Shown here in pieces: positions 44,462 to 55,576 of a DNA stretch of 60,000 bases. The notes beneath the pieces were generated by a model. That model had not been told where the DNA came from and did not search any database. It worked only from the letters and a program-made list of their open reading frames with translations. Within the stretch, counting starts at the first letter, position 1, and every line of letters starts with the position of its first letter. The DNA is from Symbiodinium natans. Lineage: Eukaryota > Sar > Dinophyceae > Suessiales > Symbiodiniaceae. The DNA lies in assembly GCA_905221605.1 (NCBI GenBank), contig CAJNDS010002057.1, positions 280,013-340,012 on the forward strand, in the 5' to 3' direction. Both the position numbers and the translations under genes were made by a program.

Positions 44462-44570
44462 AAAGTGCGAGTCGTTAAGACGACCCCACCCACCGAAGCC
44501 CCCCCCCCCCCCCACCCCAAGTGCGAGTCGTTAAGACGACCCCACCCACCGAAGCACCCCCCACCCCCCG
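44462..44570. repeat. 56-bp tandem duplication
   Basis: AAGTGCGAGTCGTTAAGACG starts at 44463 and again near 44519, each copy followed by a C-rich tail. The island after it (44570-44650) reads LLKQAGEAYGDLAAASLGLP. Confidence 0.85.
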
Positions 44571-45139
44571 AGCTTCTGAAGCAGGCCGGAGAGGCCTATG
44601 GAGACTTAGCTGCAGCCAGCCTTGGCCTGCCCACCCAACCCACCTCGGGTTTAGGGGTCAGGGTTGAGGGGTTGGGGTTTAGGGTTTGGGGTGTGGGTGT
44701 GTGAGGCTTAGGGCACTGCAAGTCCTGAGCCGCGAAGCCCGAAACCCTAGCCTTTCAGCCTCAATCCAGTTCTTTCGTTTGCGGAGGGGGGGGGGGGGAC
44801 AGAGGGGCGGGGCAGGGGGCAAAAGGCTTCTCTGCGTGGTTCTTTTGTGGGAATACTTTTTGCCCCCAATAAGGACTGCAACCTCAAGACCTGACCCCAG
44901 TTGATGGTCCTTAGCCTCGCTTCCGGCAAGAGTGGTGCTGTTACTTTCCTTCTTGTTGCTCCTGTGAATCTTTCAGCCCGAAACCGCCCTGAACCCCAAA
45001 CCGGTCTGTGGGTTGTTGCGCTCTTGCTTTCCCAGCCTACGCTCAGGACTTTTTTTTGACCCATCGCAAGCCTCACATGAAGATGCGGTGGGTGCGCCGT
45101 TCCGCAGCCTGTGTGAGGACATTCACACCGAAGTGTCAA

Positions 45140-45560
45140 TGTGTACATACACACATGCACGCACACGCACGCACACGCACACGCACACGCACACGCACAC
45201 GCACACGCACACGCACACGCACACGCACACGCACACGCACACACACACACATATTTATATTTATATGTATACACACACATGCATATAAACAAACACGCAA
45301 TACGTCCGTGAGCAGACATATGTGTATGTGTGTGGGTGTACGTAGGTATGTATGTATATACGTATGTATGTATGTCTGTATGTATGTATGCATGTATGTA
45401 TGTGCGCATGCATGCATGTATGAGGTGATATGATATGATATGATATGATATGATATGATATGATATGATATGATATGATATGGTATATAATACATAATAT
45501 ATTGCATATAACATGTGACATATGATATGATATGAGATATATGATATGTGCATATGAATG
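45140..45560. repeat. Compound microsatellites
   Basis: CACACG run (45146-45250), TATG/CATG repeats (45340-45420) and ATATG repeats (45425-45482). A second TA-rich block is at 45695-45762. Long frames here are translations of the repeats. Confidence 0.95.
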
Positions 45561-45895
45561 GGTGTGAGTGTGCGCGGGTGACATCCCTAAACCCTAATGT
45601 TCTTGTACATCTCAGCTCTCCGGCGCCAAGCCTCCAACAGACAACGACCCCCAAACCCCAAACCCTTAAGCACAAACCTGTATATAGCAAAGTATCTATC
45701 TCTCTCTCTATATATATATACATATACGCCATGTGTGTGCGTATATATATATATATATATTACTTGTTTCTCTTTTTGTTGTTTTTGAATCTTTGTGCAT
45801 AAACGGGTTTAGGGTTTGGGTTTTTTTGCGGCTTAGGGTTCCAAACCCTACTATCCCCAACCCGAAGCCTCCGAAAACTGCACTCCCCAAAAACC

Positions 45896-45940
45896 CCGAA
45901 GGTACACTGCGCGCGCGTTGCGCGCGCGACTGTCCTTCGG
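45896..45940. other. GCGCGC hairpin
   Basis: CCGAAGG...TGCGCGCGCG folds on CGCGCGCGACTGTCCTTCGG around TTG. Function unknown. Confidence 0.8.
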
Positions 45941-46135
45941 CTTGCGGTGAAATACCAACTGCACCCTCTCCCGGCACCCTAGCTGGCAGCAGATTTCGGT
46001 TCAGGGTTTATGGTTTACGGTTTACGGTCTAGGGATATGGGCTTGGAGTGACAAAGGGGGTTCGAGGGTTTAAGGGGAGTTTGCGGTTTTTAGGGTAGAG
46101 GTTTCCAGTTTAGGTTTTTTCGGGTTCACGTTTCC

Positions 46136-46735
46136 TAAACCCTAAACCTAAACCCTAAACCCTAAACCTAAACCCTAAACCCTAAACCCTAAACCCTAAA
46201 CCCTAAACCCTAAACCCTAAACCCTAAACCCTAAACCCTAAACCCTAACTCGACAAGCTTTGGCAGTCAGGAGCCCTGGGGTGCAAGCTCGGGAAACCTC
46301 GCATTTTTTTGGGGGGGGCCTGTTCATGACCTTCTTGCAAGAGGGGTTTAGGGTTTAGGGTTTAGGGTTTAGGGTTTAGGGTTTAGGGTTTAGGGCTTAG
46401 GGTATGAAGAATATTCTTGTAAGAGTGGCAATATAGGGTCAGAACAATTACAAACTAGTATTCCCTCATAGCCCCTGAATAAAATTTACTTTAATAGCCC
46501 CCCCCAAAAAAAAAATCCTATTCCAATTTGGCCCCCTTAAAGTATCGATAAGAATCCCAAAAGCCCTGGACCCAAAGCCCTGCGACCTAAGCCTTGCACC
46601 TCCTTTGTTAGGGTTAGGGTTTAGGGTTTAGGGTTTAGGGTTTAGGGTTTAGGGTTTAGGGTTTAGGGTTTAGGGTTTAGGGTTTAGGGTTTAGGGTTTA
46701 GGGTTAGGGTTTAGGGTTTAGGGGTTTGGGGTTTA
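46136..46735. repeat. Paired telomere runs, opposite orientations, around one island and a MITE
   Basis: CCCTAAA run at 46136-46248, island 46250-46333 (LDKLWQSGALGCKLGKPRI), TTTAGGG run at 46345-46395, family 6 MITE at about 46412-46560, then a TTTAGGG run at 46610-46735. Confidence 0.85.
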
Positions 46736-46916
46736 GTCCCTGAGCTCCTTGAAAGGGTTCTGAAGTATGGGCCCTTGGGTATTGTAGGGCGTGTAAGGGG
46801 TGTACAAGGGGTTCCGATTCAAGAACCATACTAAGGGACCATGTAGTACCCTGAGACTGCTTCGGGTTGAGGGTTCAGGGTTTAAAAGGTTGTAAAGCTT
46901 GGCCAAGCCCTTGAAA

Positions 46917-46917
46917 T

Positions 46918-46947
<30 letters not shown>
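46917..46947. repeat. Poly-C tract followed by poly-A
   Basis: About 28 C then AACAAAAAAAAA. Confidence 0.9.
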
Positions 46948-46948
<1 letters not shown>

Positions 46949-46979
46949 CAAAAAAAAAATCCCAAGCAAAGGCCCTAAC

Positions 46980-47750
46980 CCTCAGCTCTAAACCCTAAAC
47001 CTGGAACTCGAGGGGATTTTGGGGGGACTTGAGGTTGTTATCCTAAACTGTAGACCCCTAAAGCCCCTGAATCCCTAAACTCTAGCAACCCCAAGGTGGA
47101 GGACACAATCCAATTGGAGCAGCAGTCCGTCCCTTTGGCCGTGTGCCTGACATGGGGGGGAGATTTAGGGTTTAGGGGTTGGCTTCGGTGGCTTAGGGTG
47201 TACAGGGTTCAGGGTTTTCGGAGTTTCGGGTTTAGAGGATTTCGGGTTTAGACGGCTTGGGGGTTACGGTTCAGAGGGTTTAGGGTATGGGTTTAAAGGG
47301 TTTAGCGTTTAGAGTTCGGACTTAGAGGGTCTAGCGTTTTCTAGGCTTCGGGTGCGATGTCGGGCTCCGGTCTCCGACATTTGCAGGGTTGTTGTATCCT
47401 TAGCATTGACGGCGTCGCGGGTTCAGGCGGCACTCAGTTTCGGGGATCCTAAGCCAGGGCCCCAACTCTTTCCGGTTGAGGGCTTGTAGGGCAAAAAAAA
47501 AGTTTAGGATTTCGGGTAAAAATAGGGTTTAGCGTTAGCGGTTACCTCCCTACACCCTACACCAGTACTGGCACTTGGGAGAGTTGTGGGCCCGTTTTGG
47601 GGCCCCAAATTTGAATAGGCACTCTCATTTTTGTGCCCCTCCCATCCCGTTGCCTGCTGCATGATCCGTTCATAAGCTACCTGGAACTGCCAGATCATAG
47701 GTTATGCGGGTCCCGCTGTCCATCCTCCTACAGTTCAGGGTTTCGGGGGA
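46980..47750 (+). other. Islands and degenerate repeats
   Basis: 47086-47165 reads KVEDTIQLEQQSVPLAVCLT. 47381-47451 reads CCILSIDGVAGSGGTQFRGS to a stop. A - frame at 47504-47698 (IWQFQVAYERIMQQATGWEG) competes with + frames. Unknown. Confidence 0.3.
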
Positions 47751-47754
47751 CTAG

Positions 47755-47880
47755 GATATACTTAGAAGCTCTTTTGACTTTGTAAGTCTTCTTAGCAGTA
47801 CGTATCCCCAAACCCTACTAGAATCCCCACAACCCACTCGCCCTACTTGCTAGTCAAAAGGGCTTCAAAGTTGGGTTAAG
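47755..47880 (-). mobile_element. MITE family 3 copy, reverse orientation
   Basis: TAGAAGCTCTTTTGACTTTG at the left mirrors TAGTCAAAAGGGCTTCAAAG at the right. Reverse complement matches 23128-23230. Confidence 0.78.
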
Positions 47881-47889
47881 GCTTTAGGC

Positions 47890-49200
47890 TTTAGGGCAGA
47901 TCCGTGATCCTTCGAGACCAAGGCCAATCGCGAAACTCCGACTGGCTTTGACCCCCTGAACCCTGCCCTAAAGGCCCTTACCTGCATCTTTGTCGTGTTT
48001 CTAGCGGCCCTTTAAGGGGTCATAGAGGGCATGCAACTTTGAGGGCCATACTATGCAACCCTAACCCTGCACCCTCCTACCTTAGTCTTAGAGACCTTTC
48101 CGCCGACAAGGATGCCGAAATGCCCCCAAAACATGGCATAGGGATTCCACCTAAACCCTGGACGCTCTGCTCTGCTTCATGAATCTATTTCCATGTTGCA
48201 TGCTTTTTGAAGACTATTGTCTTGCTGTACGCTTCTATTCTTGTACGTAGGTGTTTTGGTTTTAGTGACCAAGCCGAACCTCAACAAAACATGGAGAAAG
48301 CCTTTGGTTCAGGTCCGCAAGTACAACGACAACTTTTTCATAGTGATCCCACTTTTGAGACTCACCTCCGAAGCAAAGAGGAGCGGACGGGTGGTTGGCA
48401 GTTGAAGGTTTTTTTCCTGCAGGGATTCTAGGGGTTCTAGGTTTGTAGGGTTTGGGGTTGTATAGGAACAGCTTCCTTGGGGTAGCTTGCCTCAGAATGC
48501 TTCAATAGAAGGTTAGAAGCGAACAATCTTGAACTTGGTATTTTCTTGGTCTCCCATGTTCGTGAGAGGACCGGGCTCAGGGTTACTGTGTCTGTGCAGT
48601 CATTTCGCTGTGGTTTTGACACGAATGCCACGCCCAAGCAGTTTCCTGAAACCCTCAAACCCTCAGCCCCTAAGCCCTCGAACCCGCAATCCTTCATCCA
48701 CACGTCTGGCACAGGAGGCTTGGTCAGTACCGCGAGCTGCGCTCAAGGCCCGGCAGCCTCCAGGGTTTAGGGGCGAGGGCTTGGCATTTGGAGTGGATCC
48801 ATATTCTAGGGCCCTTTAAGGGCCCGGATACCTTAAGAGGCCCGCAAGCCATGGGTGTTCGAGTTTGGAGGTTCAGGAGCTCTTCCCCCTAAACCCTAAG
48901 CTCGAAACCCTAAACCCTAAGCCCTAGACCCTACACCCTAAACCCTGAAGCGCCTTAAGCCAACCCACTGTTTGGAGTGGGTTGAATAGTGCCGAAGGGA
49001 GTCCTTATGCAGGTTAGGTGGGTCTCTAAACCCTCAAACCCGAAGCCCTTTAAACCCCCAAACCTCAAACCCTTAAACCCTTGAACCCTAGACCCTTAAA
49101 CCCCAGACCCTCAACCTTGAACCGTTAAACCCTTCCTTACGCCATTAAGCCCTTAAACCCTTAAACCCCTTAAATCCTTAAACCCCTTAAACCCTTAAGC
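47890..49200 (+). other. Islands and CCCTTAAA-like repeats
   Basis: 47897-47956 reads IRDPSRPRPIAKLRLALTP to a stop. 48087-48150 reads LRDLSADKDAEMPPKHGIGI. 48207-48431 is open in two frames. 49020-49200 is a CCCTTAAA-type variant block. Confidence 0.3.
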
Positions 49201-49212
49201 ACTTCAAGCATA

Positions 49213-49439
49213 TGGCCCGGCGTCGTAGATGCGGGGCGAAAACCGTATGCCACCGCTGCACACATGAGTTCCCCATTTTATGGTGCCGTACTATATTATA
49301 GGGACACAAGAAGCACCCCAATTAGGGAATCGCTCTAAACCCCTAAAAGCACCCTAATGTAGGGAATCGCCCAACTTCCGATGGAGCAGAAAATGCCTGT
49401 CGGCATTTTGGGAGGCCGACAGCGAGCCTGGAGTACCAT
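49213..49439 (+). CDS. Small Cys-rich frame split by a MITE
   Basis: 49213-49275 starts ARRRRCGAKTVCHRCTHEF. 49376-49439 continues FRWSRKCLSAFWEADSEPG to a stop. The 100 bp between is MITE-like and GAGTTCC / AACTTCC flank it. If joined, a CxxC...C cluster results. Joining is inference. Confidence 0.4.
49274..49375. mobile_element. MITE-like insertion, probably family 5
   Basis: CCATTTTATGGTGCCGTACT on the left; GCACCCCAATTAGGGAATCG and GCACCCTAATGTAGGGAATCG, a direct near-repeat, on the right. Confidence 0.5.
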
Positions 49440-49505
49440 AGGTTTGGGGTTTTGGGCTAAACCCGAAACCCTAAACCCGAAACCCTAAACCCGAAACCCA
49501 AAAAC

Positions 49506-49800
49506 AATCCTTGAACCGCTGCATCGGCAGGCGCATAACCGACTGGCAGGCTGAGGATATCCTCACTGCTGTGGAGGCTATAGGGTGGGGTGTAGGGTTC
49601 AGGGTTTACGGTTCAGGGTTTGGGGTTTGGGTTTTGGGGTTTGGGGTTTAGGGTTTAGTGGGGCTTTGGGTTGAGGAACCGGAATCCCGAAAACCCTGTC
49701 GCATCAGGGTGCAGGTACTATTCTCGCTATCGTGGAATCGTGGAAGTAGAATCTCCCATATACGACCCACATGCCTTAAGGCCTTAAATCCCCCCTGCGA
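49506..49800 (+). other. Two exon-like islands
   Basis: 49506-49592 reads NRCIGRRITDWQAEDILTAV. 49715-49789 follows AG|G and reads YYSRYRGIVEVESPIYDPHA to a stop. Unknown. Confidence 0.35.
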
Positions 49801-49891
49801 CATCCCCCCCGAAGCCGTAAAGTCTTCAGCGGTCTAGGGATTAGGGTTCAGGTAACCCAGCAAGTCACTCTCAGTCCTGTACTACGATTGC

Positions 49892-50040
49892 TTGAAGGTT
49901 CATGGGACTTACTAACCAGTTATAACTGTACTTATAACCCTACTTATAATTGGGATAACCCCTATAAGGCCCTTTAGGGGTATTATAAGTAGGGTTATAG
50001 GTACAGTTATAATTGGTTAGCAAGTCCCATGAACCTTCAA
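49892..50040. mobile_element. Near-perfect 149-bp fold-back element
   Basis: TTGAAGGTTCATGGGACTT to TTGAAGG in reverse, arms about 70 bp, containing ACTGTACTTATAACCCTACT and its complement. Nearly the whole element is stem. The right flank (50043-50140, RNKKQKPCHQLEHCRFAAFA) is open and stays in frame if the element is removed. Confidence 0.9.
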
Positions 50041-50579
50041 GTGCGCAACAAGAAACAGAAACCCTGTCATCAGCTCGAGCACTGCCGCTTCGCGGCGTTT
50101 GCGGCGGGGCCGCCGCACTCGGACACAGCAGGAGCCCCAATGGATGGTTTAGGGTTTAGGGTTTAGGGTTTAGGGTTTAGGGTTTAGGGTTTAGGGTGCG
50201 ATGTTTTTGGGAGATTGTAGCCCCTAGGGTCCAGAGAAGAGGGCTAAGGCCGAATTAAGAGGCTTAAACACCACAAGCAAGCCCAGACTGCAAACCCCGG
50301 AACCCCTTTTTAACTACACGCCTCTGTAGGTCTTATGAGGGCCTGGCAATGGTGTAGATTCTGGGCTGATAGGGTTCAATTAGATCTTTTGTTGCATGTT
50401 TTCCGGTCATCTTCCGGTTTGCGGGATGTTGCAGGACTTGTGGGGTTGTAGGGCTCATGAGGGCTTTAGGGCTTCCATCGGGTCACCGGGATTTCTTGGG
50501 GTTTAGGGGACTGATTTCCTAAACCTTAAAAACTCCGAAGCCATCAGAGACCCTTAAAAACCCTCAGCCCGACACCCCG

Positions 50580-50672
50580 TAGGTAGGCCCTTGGGACATG
50601 TTGTATTCTCCAGCGGGTTTAAGAGGATCATATTCAGGAATATTTTTCTAAGGGTTTTAAGGGCCATCCTAG
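50580..50672 (+). mobile_element. Introner-like element
   Basis: TAGGTAGGCCCTTGGGACATG ... GGGTTTTAAGGGCCATCCTAG is flanked by CCCC on both sides (50575 and 50673). The right flank is open: CRIAKVISFMTEWKKCELHG to a stop at about 50783. Confidence 0.82.
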
Positions 50673-50938
50673 CCCCTAAGCTGCAGAATCGCTAAGGTGA
50701 TCAGCTTCATGACGGAGTGGAAGAAGTGCGAACTGCACGGAGAGCAATCCGAACACGACGAGACAAGCTTGGAACTTTGAGTTGCTTGCAAGGGTTTAGG
50801 GTTTAGCGTTTGGGGTGTGGGGTTTAGGGTTTAGGGTTTTTTAGGGTTTGGGGTTTGGGGTTTAGGGTTATAAGTAACCCAAGCAGTCCCATTCTAGTTG
50901 AGTATCAGGCCTCAACATCAGGGTTTAGGACACAGGGT

Positions 50939-51095
50939 TTGGGGGGGGGGGGGGGGGGGGCGGGGGGGGTGGGGGGCGGGGGGGGGGGGGGGCGGGGGGG
51001 GGGGGGGGGGGGGGAGGGGGGGGGGGGGGGGGGGGGGGGCGGGGGGGGGGGAGGGGCGGGGGGGGGGGGGGGGCGGGGGGGGGGGGGCAGAAGGG
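50939..51095. repeat. 157-bp poly-G-rich tract
   Basis: Almost pure G broken by single C, A and T. Long frames on both strands are poly-Gly or poly-Pro artefacts. Strong G-quadruplex potential; base accuracy here is doubtful. Confidence 0.9.
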
Positions 51096-51204
51096 GGGAT
51101 TGCCATTAGGTTTTGGGGTTTGATTAGGGTTTAAACCCAAGCTCTGGGTGTTCAACTCGACTTGTTCATCTCCTTAACGTCTCAGGCCATCTTTCCCGGT
51201 TCAG

Positions 51205-51456
51205 ATGTATTTGTATCTACCGGATCAAGAGCGTAGTCACCTCAGTCCCGTTTCCGTTTGGATTCTTCAGTCACGTGATGCAATTACTTCCGATTCCTTG
51301 CCTCGTGGGCTCTGGCTGCTAGCCGAGCTCGCCTCTGTCGCACGCTCAGTGGCCCAACTCTTGTCACAGTGCCGTGCGCACGCGCTACACAACGTGCCTG
51401 TTAGCCCGAAACCCCACCTGGGCCCCAAGCCCGAAGCCCCAGAAGCCCGCTCTTGA
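51205..51456 (+). CDS. Hypothetical frame, 83 codons
   Basis: Starts MYLYLPDQERSHLSPVSVW and has a helical segment LLAELASVARSVAQLLSQCR. It degenerates into a CCCTAAA-like tail after NVPVS, so the real exon probably ends near 51410. Unknown. Confidence 0.35.
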   Translation: MYLYLPDQERSHLSPVSVWILQSRDAITSDSLPRGLWLLAELASVARSVAQLLSQCRAHALHNVPVSPKPHLGPKPEAPEARS

Positions 51457-51775
51457 GGTTTCAGAGGCCACCCCACACCAACTTCCGGGCTTCCGACCGC
51501 GAAACCTGACGCCTACTGCAGTTGGCTTCTCTAGCTCAAGGTCTTCAGTTTTCTAGGCTAGAGCTGTAGAACCTCTGGTTCTAGAGTTTCTATCTATTCT
51601 ATTTGGGCTTCAGGTTTCTACAACGTCGGGGCTCTCGGGTGCCGTCAGGTCGGGAACGGTGTTCCAGCGGCGAGGCAGTGCAAGCCCCAGGCGAGGACCT
51701 TTCTGTTCAGGGCCTTTCCTTTTAACACTTCCCCAACATTCCCTGTAATTTCAAGGTTGAAGGTTTGGGGTTTAG

Positions 51776-51887
51776 CTAGGATGCCCAGTAGTACCCTTAT
51801 TCCCTTTTGGGGAGGGGGTTGGGTTCCCTTATAAACCCCTTTAAGCAAAAAAGGGCATCCTTTTTAAGCCTAGGTTGGGCAGCCTAG
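51776..51887. mobile_element. MITE family 4 copy
   Basis: CTAGGATGCCCAG at the left mirrors TTGGGCAGCCTAG at the right, with GGGTTCCCTTATA inside. Confidence 0.75.
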
Positions 51888-52067
51888 TTAGGGTTTAGGC
51901 GAATTGTTCATGCGTAGGTAGAGAGGGGAGGAGGGGGGCGGGTAGGGATTTTGGGTTGATGGCACGCCCTGGCGCGAATGAAAGTAACTTCCATATGTAG
52001 GTTTCGGACGAGGAGTGAGATTGAGGGCCTAGAAAACACCCTAAATCCTAAACCCTAAACCCTGTTT

Positions 52068-52368
52068 TATTTTGGAAGAGGCGCAACAAGACTCCCTGCT
52101 CGCTGACCCTAAAGTAAAGGCGGCCCAAAGCCGCCTCCCAGAAGAGCTGCAGTCGGGGTGGCGGCGGTGGTCGTGGAGAGTAGACTAACACATACGCAAC
52201 CATACATATTCAACTCCATAATCCTACATACACATAGCACACACACACACACACACCTACTCAGACACGTTTACATATGCCGCTAAAGTGCAACAAGTTG
52301 CGGATAAATGTCAGAAATACTATCTATCTATCGATCTATCTATCTATCTATATACATACATACATACA

Positions 52369-52400
<32 letters not shown>

Positions 52401-52980
52401 ATAGGCATAGAACTGTTTTCATGTACACCGTTGCATGCGCAAGCCACGAGCCCCTTTGGGTTCGCAGCGGAATGATCCTGGTGGCACAGTCCGGAAGGAT
52501 CGGTTTGGGGTTTGGGGTTTGGGGTTTAGGGTTTAGGGTTTAGGGTTTAGGGTTTAGGGGCTTGGGACTACCAATGCGAAAAGAGTGATCAACGAGAGTC
52601 GAGACCTGCCCAGAGGCCCTGTTTGACTCCAAAGGGACGGCCGGCCCTCTACGCATTTCTGAAAAGCGCAGGAGATTGTTTTCTCACTTTTGCCCTAGAC
52701 CTTAGACTTTAGCCCTTGGACTAAGGAATCTTAAACCCGCAACTCACCCTAAACCCTAAACCCTAACCCTAAACCCTAAACCTGAATTAAACCCAAAACC
52801 CCAAAACCCCAAACCCCAAACCCCAAACCCCAAACCCCAAACCCCAAACCCCAAACCCCAAACCGATCCCCGAATGATCAAGCTGGGGAAGGCCGAGCAG
52901 TACCGGACGTGTCGCCATTGCCGCTGCTGCCCATGCCCCAGCAAGGGTCTCTAGGGCTCAGGGCCAAGAAAGCTTAGGGA
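52068..52980 (+). other. Exon-like islands and microsatellites
   Basis: 52068-52186 reads EEAQQDSLLADPKVKAAQSR to a stop. CA, TCTA and CATA microsatellites at 52240-52400. 52406-52503 reads VACASHEPLWVRSGMILVAQ. 52561-52700 is open in two frames. CCCCAAA run at 52798-52865. Unknown. Confidence 0.3.
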
Positions 52981-53035
52981 TTTATAGGGTTTAGGGTTTA
53001 GGGATGTATAGGGCTTGGGGCTTAGGGATTTCTAG

Positions 53036-53044
53036 GTTTTTTTT

Positions 53045-53075
<31 letters not shown>

Positions 53076-53077
53076 GG
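53036..53077. repeat. T then G homopolymer
   Basis: About 16 T followed by about 23 G, again the T/G junction pattern seen at MITE edges. Confidence 0.9.
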
Positions 53078-54628
53078 TGGCTTTAAAGGGTTCCGGGGTT
53101 TTGGTGTGTCGCCTGAAAGTTGGGTGAGACTGAACCTTTGTGCAACCCGAAACACCGAAATCCTGAACCCTAAGCCACTAAACTCCAAACCCCTACCGCC
53201 CCTTTCCCTGAACCCCAAACGCCAAACTCAGAACCTCAAAACTTATAAACCCTAAACCCCAAACCCCAAACCCCGTAAACCGCAAACCCAAACACCCCAA
53301 ACCCCCCCAAAAAAAAACCAAACTCGGAAACCCCCGGAGCGAGCTCATCTCGAGGTCGCCCAGCTTGCCGATGACGGCCTCCATGGCCCTGGCGCAGGCA
53401 GATAGGCCGCCGCTTGGGGGGTTTAGGGTTTAGGGTTTAGGGTTTAGGGTTTAGGGTTTAGGGTTTAGGAGTTGTGTGGGGGGTTGGGGGTATATTTCGG
53501 ACTTAAGAAACATCCGTGTACATATAAAAATACCCCAAGGCAAGCAGTCATGTTTGCAGCCTAGAGTAGGCGTGTAAAAAGGTACAATTTGGGGTCCTCT
53601 TTTGCCCCCGACTCTTGCATTATTCTGTTGAGCCGCGTGCTGTTCGAGGCCGTGCCCTCAAGCATCCGATCTTGTCGAAACCATCTATCATGATTGGCAT
53701 CCATAAACTGTGAACCCTAAACCCTAATTTCAACCCGAAACTGAAATGTTAGTAATATGGTTGGCATACCCGTTTTCATTCTCTTGAGGATTTTCATGCA
53801 GAGCGAATTCTGGATACTCTTTGAGCCAGATAACTGAAGCATATTCATATGTGTGTGTGTGTGTGCACAAGTCCCTGCCGTCTACGAAATGAACCCTAAA
53901 ACCCAATCGCAAGCCCAATGAACTTTAATCTCCCAAAGCTTGAGCCCCAGAGCCCAAGCTCCGGGGTGGAACACAAGCCCAGCCCCGAAGCAAGTTCATG
54001 GTTGGGCACGCGATTCTACAACCCTAAGCCTGAACCTTAAGCCCTGAAACCCGAAGCCCTGAACCCTAACCCCTGAACCCGAAACCCTAGCCCTAAACCC
54101 TAAACCTGAACCCTGAGAGCAGGCAGGAAGCTGGGGACGACCAGGACTTCTTTGCTGGGGCATCCCCGGCCCAGTTACGGGCCTACAGGCTGAGGGTTTA
54201 GGGTTTAGGGTTCAGGGGTTAGGGCTTAGTCGTTAGGGTTTAGGGTTCAGGGATATCACGGCTTGGCGGTTCTATTGGGCATATTTGTTTAGGGACTCAG
54301 ACAGGGTTTTCATAGGGTGGCAGGATTCAAAGTCACCGTTTTAGTGGCCCTGTGGTAGAGCTTTAGAAATTAGCGTCGGCTTACAGGTCTTAGGATTTAG
54401 AGGATTCAACTTTCTTGGAGCTTAGGGTTTAGGGGCTAAGGTTGTGTTGGTGCCTTTGCATGAAGGTTGTTGCACTTGTCTACCGAAACGTCTTCGCGTG
54501 GGTGGGAGCCTCACCAGCTCCTGACAGGTCGTTCGTCAGATCCAGCGGGACTACTCGATGCTGCGAGCCGGCAATGCTTCCTGGCTCCTGTGGTGCCTCA
54601 GCTCAGAGACTCTTTTGCCTGATCAACC
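53078..54628 (+). other. Islands and degenerate repeats
   Basis: 53590-53690 (DSCIILLSRVLFEAVPSSIR), 53942-54015 (PQSPSSGVEHKPSPEASSWL), 54114-54190 (RQEAGDDQDFFAGASPAQLR) and 54526-54632 (VVRQIQRDYSMLRAGNASWL). 53340-53425 is open on both strands. Unknown. Confidence 0.3.
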
Positions 54629-54727
54629 TTAGGGTTTAGGGTTTAGGGTTTAGGGTTTAGGGTTTAGGGTTTAGGGTTTAGGGTTTAGGGTTTAGGGTTT
54701 AGGGTTTAGGGTTTAGGGTTTAGGGTT
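54629..54727 (+). repeat. Long perfect TTTAGGG run
   Basis: About 14 units between two open islands; the next island is 54738-54822 (QFHVDEETKECWEGLQPSAS), then 54839-54922 (LLDVTIDELSPILSASDAPV). Confidence 0.95.
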
Positions 54728-54949
54728 TTGTAGTCTTCAGCATCAGTTTCATGTTGATGAAGAAACGAAAGAATGTTGGGAAGGCCTGCAACCCTCTGCA
54801 TCCCTTTACCCTGACCCCTAAACCATCGTAGCTACCAGGCGCCTTCTTGACGTAACCATCGACGAGCTCTCGCCGATCCTCTCTGCGTCTGATGCCCCGG
54901 TTTACAGTGCCGGGTTTCGGGTTTGAGCTCGCTGGCTGTCAACACTGTC

Positions 54950-55485
54950 TGTGATTTTCAGGTGTGGCAGCTTTCCGGCATTAAGCTGTGGTTCAGAAGG
55001 AGGTGAAAAGCTGCGGGTATGTCCGTCACCCAAGAGCATGAAGGATTTCTGACACTCCGCTGTGGAAATGTTGCCTGAACCCTAATTAAACCCTAAACCT
55101 TAAACCCCAAACCCTAAACCCTGCCTAAAGACCCCCTGAGTTTCATGTAAAGTAGGGACCCAAAGCAGGCCGACTTTGGATCAGCCCCCTCAAACTTCAC
55201 ATTCCAGCGAGTTGACTGCTGCGCGCTGGTGTAGATCGCTGGCCTGCGCTTTCGGCTCTCGCTGAAAGTAGACTCTTGGTGTTCGGCCCGTGGCAAGACG
55301 GGCCGGCGTACGTAGGACCGAGAGCAGCGGCAAAGTAAAGACGAGGCACTCGTTTTCCAAGAGGGTCCACTCAGGGGGTTTGGTCATGGGTCCAGATCGA
55401 AGGAACTATCTGGGCCCCAACACCACACCAGAGAGTGTCGCTTGGGCACCCTCTGGCTCCCTAGGTGAATATAGTAACAAGAGCA

Positions 55486-55535
<50 letters not shown>

Positions 55536-55550
55536 CCATTTTGATACCCC
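54950..55550 (+). other. Islands and AAT microsatellite upstream of the oxidase
   Basis: 54965-55010 (VWQLSGIKLWFRRR before a GTGAAA donor), 55230-55310 and 55320-55480 (HSGGLVMGPDRRNYLGPNTT). An AAT run of about 15 units at 55487-55532 ends 45 bp before the oxidase ATG. Confidence 0.35.
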
Positions 55551-55576
55551 TCCGGCTCCAAAGCGACGCTGAGCTG

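Noticed and set aside
44747-45732. 268- and 198-codon frames on the - strand
   Set aside because: Mostly ISYH, CACACA and IHTY repeats from microsatellites.
47381-47451. Patatin-like motif in ILSIDGVAGSGG
   Set aside because: Resembles ILSIDGGG but lacks the rest of the phospholipase signature and any neighbouring exon.
50855-51155. Gly-rich and Pro-rich frames
   Set aside because: Translations of the poly-G tract.
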